Notes under the pieces: generated by a model
What the model was told of the DNA's origin: nothing
The model's database searches: none
The model's input: the letters and a program-made list of their open reading frames with translations, nothing else
Position numbers and translations under genes: made by a program
In this document: in pieces, positions 59,289 to 64,000 of the stretch
Layout of the letters: every line of letters begins with the position of its first letter
Position numbering within the stretch: position 1 is the stretch's first letter
From: Cupriavidus plantarum
Lineage (GTDB): Bacteria > Pseudomonadota > Gammaproteobacteria > Burkholderiales > Burkholderiaceae
Reading direction: 5' to 3'
Length of the DNA: 64,000 bases
Assembly (NCBI RefSeq): GCF_905397285.1
Contig: NZ_CAJPUX010000001.1
Span: 1,798,001 to 1,862,000 of the forward strand

Positions 59289-60473
59289 CTACAGGCGTTC
59301 AAAGATGGCGGCAATGCCCTGCCCGCCCCCGATGCACATCGTGACCAGCGCATACCGGCCCTGCACGCGCTGCAGCTCATGCACGGCCTTGACCGTGATC
59401 AGTGCGCCCGTGGCGCCGATCGGATGGCCCAGCGAGATACCGGAACCGTTCGGATTGACCTTGGCCGGATCGAGGCCCAGCGCCTTGGTCACGGCGCACG
59501 CCTGCGCGGCAAAGGCCTCGTTGGCTTCAATGACGTCGAGGTCCTTGACCGACAGACCGGCACGCTCCAGCGCGATCTTCGTCGCCGGCACGGGACCGAT
59601 GCCCATGGTCTTGGGATCGACGCCCGCGTGGCCATACGACACGAGGCGCGCGAGCGGCTTCAGGCCACGGCGCTCGGCTTCGGCGCGTTCCATCAGCACC
59701 ACGGCCGCGGCCGCGTCGTTGAGGCCGGAGGCATTGCCGGCCGTGACCGTGCCGTTTTCCTTGGCGAAAACGGGCTTGAGCTTGGTCATGTCCTCGATGG
59801 TCGCGTCGTGGCGCACGTGCTCGTCGGTATCGAACACGACGTCGCCCTTGCGCGACTTCACCGTGACCGGAACGATCTGATCCTTGAAATACCCGGCGCG
59901 GATCGCCGCGGAAGCGCGACGGTGCGATTCGAGGGCCGTCTCGTCCTGCTGGCCGCGCGAGATGTCGTACTCCTTCGCGACGTTCTCGGCGGTCACGCCC
60001 ATATGGATATTGTGGAAGGGGTCGTGCAGCGCGCCGAGCATCATGTCGAGCAGCCTGGCATCGCCCATGCGCGCACCCCAGCGGGCGGCCGGCGCCAGAT
60101 ACGGCGCGCGGCTCATGCTTTCGGCGCCGCCGCCGATCGCCACCTCGGCGTCGCCGAGCAGAATGGTCTGCGCCGCGCTCACGATGGCCTGCAGGCCCGA
60201 GCCGCACAAGCGGTTCAGCGTCAGCGCGGGCGCATGGATCGATACGCCGCCCTGCACCGCGGCCACGCGAGCCAGATACATGTCCTTCGGCTCGGTGTGA
60301 ATCACGTTGCCGAACACGACGTGGCCGACGTCGTCGCCGCTCACGCTGGCGCGGGCCAGCGCCTCGCGCACGACCAGTGCGCCGAGGTCCGTCGGCGCTA
60401 CGTCCTTGAGGCTTCCGCCGAAGGTTCCGATCGCGGTACGAACGCCGCTTACCACCACCACTTCACGCGTCAT
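59289..60473 (-). CDS. bktB: acetyl-CoA acetyltransferase / beta-ketothiolase BktB
   Basis: A 394-residue thiolase condensing acetyl-CoA with acyl-CoA, supplying acetoacetyl-CoA or 3-ketovaleryl-CoA for polyhydroxyalkanoate synthesis. Nucleophile Cys90 is in LNRLCGSGLQAI; His of GHPIGATGAL and Cys of CIGGGQG complete the site. The N-terminus MTREVVVVSGVRTAIGTFGGSLKDVAP matches remembered Cupriavidus BktB almost exactly, and GGAGA precedes the ATG at 60473; an in-frame ATG 12 bases upstream is less likely. Adjacent to rimO and near phaR-phaB. Confidence 0.95.
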   Translation of the reverse strand: MTREVVVVSGVRTAIGTFGGSLKDVAPTDLGALVVREALARASVSGDDVGHVVFGNVIHTEPKDMYLARVAAVQGGVSIHAPALTLNRLCGSGLQAIVSAAQTILLGDAEVAIGGGAESMSRAPYLAPAARWGARMGDARLLDMMLGALHDPFHNIHMGVTAENVAKEYDISRGQQDETALESHRRASAAIRAGYFKDQIVPVTVKSRKGDVVFDTDEHVRHDATIEDMTKLKPVFAKENGTVTAGNASGLNDAAAAVVLMERAEAERRGLKPLARLVSYGHAGVDPKTMGIGPVPATKIALERAGLSVKDLDVIEANEAFAAQACAVTKALGLDPAKVNPNGSGISLGHPIGATGALITVKAVHELQRVQGRYALVTMCIGGGQGIAAIFERL

Positions 60474-60584
60474 GTCTGTCTCCATGATTGATGTTGCGGC
60501 GCACAGTATAACGGGACCTCAGCGGGGACGAACGATCGTACTATTACCTAATCATCCTACAACTTCGTAGGAGGACCAGCGCCT

Positions 60585-61967
60585 TCAGGCGATCTCGCCC
60601 CAGAGGTCATGGCCGTCCGCGCCGGTGATCTTCACCTGCACGAACTCGCCCGCACGGTAGCGCTGCGACGTCTTCGTTGCTGGCGCGATATACACCAGAC
60701 CGTCGATCTCCGGCGCGTCCGCCGACGACCGGCCGATGCCGCCATCCTGATTCAGTTCGTCGACCAGTACGCGCAGCGTCTGCCCCACCTTGCGCTGCAG
60801 GCGGCGCGCCGAGACCGCTTCAGCGACTTCCATGAAACGCGCGCGGCGTTCCTCGCGGACCTCGTCGGGCAGCGCGCCCGGCAGGTCGTTGGCCGTGGCC
60901 CCATCCACCGGCGAATAGGCGAAGCAGCCCACGCGGTCGAGTTCGGCTTCGGCGATAAAGTCGAGCAGCGTCTGGAACTCTTCCTCCGTCTCGCCAGGGA
61001 AGCCCGCGATGAACGTGCTGCGGATCGTCAGCTCGGGGCAGATCTCGCGCCAGGCGCGGATGCGGTCCATCGTCTTCTCGGCATTGGCGGGACGCTTCAT
61101 CCGCTTGAGCACGTCCGGATGCGCGTGCTGGAGCGGCACGTCGAGATACGGCAGCACATGGCCCTGCGACATCAGCGGAATGATTTCGTCCACGTGCGGG
61201 TACGGATAGACGTAATGCAGGCGCACCCATGCGCCATACTGCGCGGCCAGTTCGCCGAGCGCGGCCACGAGTTCCGTCATGCGCGTCTTGAGCGGACGGC
61301 CGGCCCAGAAGCCCGTGCGGTACTTCACATCCACGCCGTACGCGCTCGTATCCTGCGAGATCACGAGCAGTTCCTTCACGCCGGCCTTGAACAGGTTCTC
61401 GGCTTCAAGCATCACCTCGGCCACCGGACGGGACACGAGGTCGCCGCGCATCGACGGGATAATGCAGAACGAGCAGCGATGATTGCAGCCCTCGGAAATC
61501 TTGAGGTAGGCGTAATGCTTCGGCGTCAGCTTGATGCCGGCCGCCGGCACGAGATCCGTGAACGGATCGTGCGGCTTGGGCAGGTGCGTGTGCACGGCCT
61601 GCATGACCTCGCCCAGCGCGTGGGGACCGGTCACGGCCAGCACCTTGGGATGCACCGAAGACACGATATCCTGCCCCGCCGCATCCTTCTTGGCCCCGAG
61701 GCAACCGGTCACGATCACCTTCCCGTTCTCGTTCAGCGCTTCGCCGATGGCATCCAGGCTCTCCTGCACGGCCTCGTCGATAAAGCCACAGGTATTGACC
61801 ACCACGAGATCGGCCCCGTCATAGGTTCCGCTGATTGCGTACCCCTCGGCACGCAACTGCGTGATGATCTGTTCGGAGTCGACGAGGGCCTTGGGGCAGC
61901 CGAGGCTCACGAATCCCACATTCGGAATACGGTCTTTGTTCGTCGTTGATTCTGCAGGGTTTTTCAC
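60585..61967 (-). CDS. rimO: ribosomal protein S12 methylthiotransferase RimO
   Basis: A 460-residue radical-SAM enzyme that methylthiolates Asp89 of ribosomal protein S12. Three domains are visible. The UPF0004 domain has Cys24, Cys60 and Cys89 holding the auxiliary cluster ([31 protein letters not shown]). The radical-SAM core has CxxxCxxC at Cys161, Cys165 and Cys168 (CNHRCSFC). The C-terminal TRAM domain covers about residues 390-460. The length is normal. Confidence 0.97.
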   Translation of the reverse strand: MKNPAESTTNKDRIPNVGFVSLGCPKALVDSEQIITQLRAEGYAISGTYDGADLVVVNTCGFIDEAVQESLDAIGEALNENGKVIVTGCLGAKKDAAGQDIVSSVHPKVLAVTGPHALGEVMQAVHTHLPKPHDPFTDLVPAAGIKLTPKHYAYLKISEGCNHRCSFCIIPSMRGDLVSRPVAEVMLEAENLFKAGVKELLVISQDTSAYGVDVKYRTGFWAGRPLKTRMTELVAALGELAAQYGAWVRLHYVYPYPHVDEIIPLMSQGHVLPYLDVPLQHAHPDVLKRMKRPANAEKTMDRIRAWREICPELTIRSTFIAGFPGETEEEFQTLLDFIAEAELDRVGCFAYSPVDGATANDLPGALPDEVREERRARFMEVAEAVSARRLQRKVGQTLRVLVDELNQDGGIGRSSADAPEIDGLVYIAPATKTSQRYRAGEFVQVKITGADGHDLWGEIA

Positions 61968-62036
61968 GGGTCAATCCAAATGTGGGGCGTGCGGGCGAGA
62001 CATGGCCGCCCAGCGATTCAAAGCCAATCGCGCATT

Positions 62037-63026
62037 TTAACCGCTTGCCAGAGTTTCTCGGTGCCCGGTACCTGACATGGCGCTGGCGCCCGCGATCACG
62101 TCGAGAATGTCGCGCGAATCCTGCAGGCGCCGGATTGCGGCGTGCAGTTCAGCAGCTTGCGGCCACGTCCGCTTGAGATAGCTGAGCCACATCTTGACGC
62201 GTCCGTGCTCGTGGCGAGGCGTCACGCGCGCTTGCAGCTTTCTCAGGTAGTCGACGAGCAGACTCAGCACGGCTGGCCACTCTTCGTGGGAAGCCGTCCG
62301 ATCCATCAGTCCGCGGATACGCAGGGCCAGGAACGGGTCCGACACGGCACCACGCCCGATCATGACGTCCGCGCAGCCGCTGACCGCCCGGCACCGCTGC
62401 CAGTCGGACACGGTCCAGACATCGCCGTTGGCGATGACCGGCACCTTCACCGCGTCGTCGATCCGTGCGATCCACTCCCAGTGGGCCGGCGGACGGTAAC
62501 CATCGTCACGGGTCCGGGCATGAACGACCAGATGCGCCGCGCCGCCTTCCGCCAGCGCCGTCGCACAGTCGATGGCGAGCGAGGTGTCGGACACGCCGAG
62601 CCGCATTTTCGCCGTCACGGCGATGTCGGCGGGCACCGCCGCGCGAACGGACGACACGATACGGTGGAGCTGTTCAGGATTGGCCAGCAGCATGGCGCCG
62701 CCACCGTGCCGGTTAACGACTTTGGCGGGGCAGCCGAAGTTCAGATCGATGCCATGCGGCGACAGACCGGCCGCCCGGGCGGCATTGACCGCCATCCATT
62801 CCGGGTCGCTGCCGAGCAATTGAATCACCATCGGCGTGCCGGCGGGGGTGCGGCCTCCGTCAAGGATTTCGGGCGTGTCGCGCTCGTAGACCCGCATGGG
62901 AAGCACCGAACCCGTCACGCGGACGAATTCCGACACGCACCGGTCGAATCCGCCTGTGCGCGTCAATACGTCGCGCAGCACGCAGTCCGCGAGACCTTCC
63001 ATCGGTGCAAGATACAGCTGGCTCAT
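62037..63026 (-). CDS. dusC: tRNA-dihydrouridine synthase, DusC-type
   Basis: A 329-residue FMN enzyme reducing a uridine, probably U16, in tRNA D-loops. It opens with the family motif LYLAPMEGLADCVLRDVLT; catalytic Cys99 is in GIDLNFGCPAKVVNRHGGGAMLL. Lys of VTAKMRLG and the VVHARTRDDGY and VIANGDVWTV segments bind FMN and substrate. The helical C-terminus is of the tRNA-binding type. Site specificity (DusC rather than DusA/B) is assigned by overall resemblance and is the least certain part. It lies just beyond the phaR hairpin. Confidence 0.9.
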   Translation of the reverse strand: MSQLYLAPMEGLADCVLRDVLTRTGGFDRCVSEFVRVTGSVLPMRVYERDTPEILDGGRTPAGTPMVIQLLGSDPEWMAVNAARAAGLSPHGIDLNFGCPAKVVNRHGGGAMLLANPEQLHRIVSSVRAAVPADIAVTAKMRLGVSDTSLAIDCATALAEGGAAHLVVHARTRDDGYRPPAHWEWIARIDDAVKVPVIANGDVWTVSDWQRCRAVSGCADVMIGRGAVSDPFLALRIRGLMDRTASHEEWPAVLSLLVDYLRKLQARVTPRHEHGRVKMWLSYLKRTWPQAAELHAAIRRLQDSRDILDVIAGASAMSGTGHRETLASG

Positions 63027-63033
63027 GCGAAAA

Positions 63034-63053
63034 CGGCGTCCACATGGACGCCG
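63034..63053 (-). terminator. hairpin between phaR and dusC
   Basis: CGGCGTCC (63034-63041) and GGACGCCG (63046-63053) form an 8-bp stem with ACAT loop, followed on the minus strand by TTTT. It is a modest terminator for phaR, only 7 bases before the dusC ATG, where it could also limit access to the dusC ribosome site. Confidence 0.6.
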
Positions 63054-63175
63054 ATGCCTTGAAAGACCGCGATCTTACCCCGGTTTGCGCGCTCGCGCGG
63101 CGCGATATGATCGAGCGGGATCGGACGTGCCCGAAACCTGCCCGACCGCGTCGTACTTGTGTGTGGAGGGGGGAT

Positions 63176-63730
63176 TTACTTCTTGGTGTCCTGCTGATTG
63201 AACGGGAAGGTCCCGAACATGTTCTTGGCCTGGCTCTGCATCTGCTCCTGCATCTGCACGAACAGGTTCTTGCTCTGCTCGATGTAGTTGCTCATCATGC
63301 CTTGCATCATCGGGCCCTGCATGTTCATGAACTGGGACCACATGTCGGGGCTGAACGCTTCGCCCGAGTAGAGCCCCTTGGAGTTTTCGGCGAGCTTGTT
63401 CTGGATGTCGATGAACGCCTGGATGTTCTTTTCCAGATACGTGCCCATCATGCCCTGCATCGCGTGGCCGTAGAAGCGGATGATCTGCGAGAGCATCGGG
63501 CTCGAGAACATCGGCACGCCGCCGGTTTCTTCTTCCAGAATGATCTGCAGCAGGATGCTGCGCGTGAGTTCCTCGCCGGACTTGGCGTCAACCACCTTGA
63601 ACTCTTCCGAGTCCATGACCAGCTGTTTGACGTCCGCGAGGGTGATGTAGGTACTGGTCTGCGTATCGTAGAGCCTGCGATTGGGATACTTCTTGATCAG
63701 TCGCTCTGCGCCTTTCTTTGTCGTGGCCAT
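63176..63730 (-). CDS. phaR: polyhydroxyalkanoate synthesis repressor PhaR
   Basis: A 184-residue DNA-binding protein that represses phasin genes and itself and is titrated by nascent PHB granules. The N-terminal DNA-binding domain has ERLIKKYPNRRLYDTQTSTYITLADVKQLV. The remainder is an amphipathic, Met- and Gln-rich segment (MQGMMGTYLEKNIQAFIDIQNKL, MNMQGPMMQGMMSNYIEQ) likely to bind granule surfaces. AAGGATAG precedes the ATG. It follows phaB in the same direction, the arrangement known from Cupriavidus phaCAB-phaR. Confidence 0.97.
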   Translation of the reverse strand: MATTKKGAERLIKKYPNRRLYDTQTSTYITLADVKQLVMDSEEFKVVDAKSGEELTRSILLQIILEEETGGVPMFSSPMLSQIIRFYGHAMQGMMGTYLEKNIQAFIDIQNKLAENSKGLYSGEAFSPDMWSQFMNMQGPMMQGMMSNYIEQSKNLFVQMQEQMQSQAKNMFGTFPFNQQDTKK

Positions 63731-63797
63731 CGGTGCTCTATCCTTTGTCGTCGCCGCGCTCCGCTCTGTTTTGGTGCCGGCTGCGCCGCTGCCCCTG

Positions 63798-63826
63798 ATT
63801 CTATGCTCAAGAAAGCACTATGGAAA
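63798..63826 (-). promoter_or_regulatory. candidate phaR promoter
   Basis: On the minus strand TTTCCA (63821-63826) and TAGAAT (63798-63803) are 17 bases apart. The start would be near 63791, about 60 bases before the phaR ATG, and is expected to be autoregulated by PhaR. Confidence 0.5.
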
Positions 63827-63911
63827 GCCGCCACGGTTTAAGGAAAACCCGCAGCGCAGCACACATTGCCCTGCCGTGTGTGCCGCGCCGCGCGCGGCTA
63901 ACCGGACCGCA

Positions 63912-64000
63912 TCAGCCCATGTGGAGACCGCCGTTCAGCGAGAAGTCCGCACCGGTCGCGAAGCCGGACTCGTCCGACGAGAGCCAAGAGCAGATCGACG
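63912..64000 (-). CDS. phaB: acetoacetyl-CoA reductase PhaB, C-terminal end only
   Basis: Only the last 28 residues lie inside the window; the 5' part continues past the right edge. The fragment ends WLSSDESGFATGADFSLNG followed by GLHMG and a TGA stop. This is the short-chain dehydrogenase C-terminus of NADPH-dependent acetoacetyl-CoA reductase, which makes 3-hydroxybutyryl-CoA for PHB. Its position directly upstream of phaR supports the name. Hairpin-forming sequence lies at about 63859-63898, between it and phaR. Confidence 0.9.
   Translation of the reverse strand, partial: SICSWLSSDESGFATGADFSLNGGLHMG

Overview
The window is chromosomal DNA of a GC-rich beta-proteobacterium, most likely Cupriavidus (Burkholderiaceae). 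The strongest pointers are a BktB-type beta-ketothiolase, the PhaB tail followed by the polyhydroxybutyrate regulator PhaR at the right edge, and the tig-clpP-clpX-lon-tRNA-ppiD order. This assignment rests on remembered family sequences; no search was run.

Layout. 0-5 kb: NAD(P)HX repair enzyme (cut by the window start), pgi, an ABC ATPase lacking a partner permease, and the lysophospholipase/esterase tesA. 5-14 kb, minus strand: the protein quality-control block tig, clpP, clpX, lon, then tRNA-Val, tRNA-Asp and ppiD. Between tRNA-Asp and ppiD lie two tandem 149-bp units built from the tRNA-Asp 3' end, its terminator and nested palindromes. 14-18 kb: RNA modification genes mnmC and rlmJ, a VanZ-like protein and tRNA-Leu.

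18-32 kb looks accessory and catabolic: an MFS carrier, two amidase-signature enzymes, a DUF2848 protein, GntR and IclR regulators, an M20-type carbamoylase, a complete peptide/opine-type ABC importer and a DUF3830 protein. Together they look like an uptake and hydrolysis pathway for an unidentified amide or ureide. 32-41 kb: lrgAB with a LysR regulator and a perfect 16-bp palindrome, an RND efflux pair, a lone squalene/phytoene-synthase-like gene and a second M20-type amidohydrolase.

41-64 kb is mostly core: ompR-envZ, an MHS-family carrier preceded by six helically phased TTGACAGG-like repeats, ahpC-ahpD, a GNAT protein, ispD-ispF, mfd, argE, serB, a Fur-box-preceded PepSY iron-uptake cluster, metC, a secreted unknown protein, bktB, rimO, dusC, phaR and the end of phaB.

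No CRISPR array, insertion sequence, prophage or rRNA operon was seen. Start codons were chosen from family N-termini, Shine-Dalgarno sequences and neighbouring genes. Promoters and operators were read by eye and are predictions.
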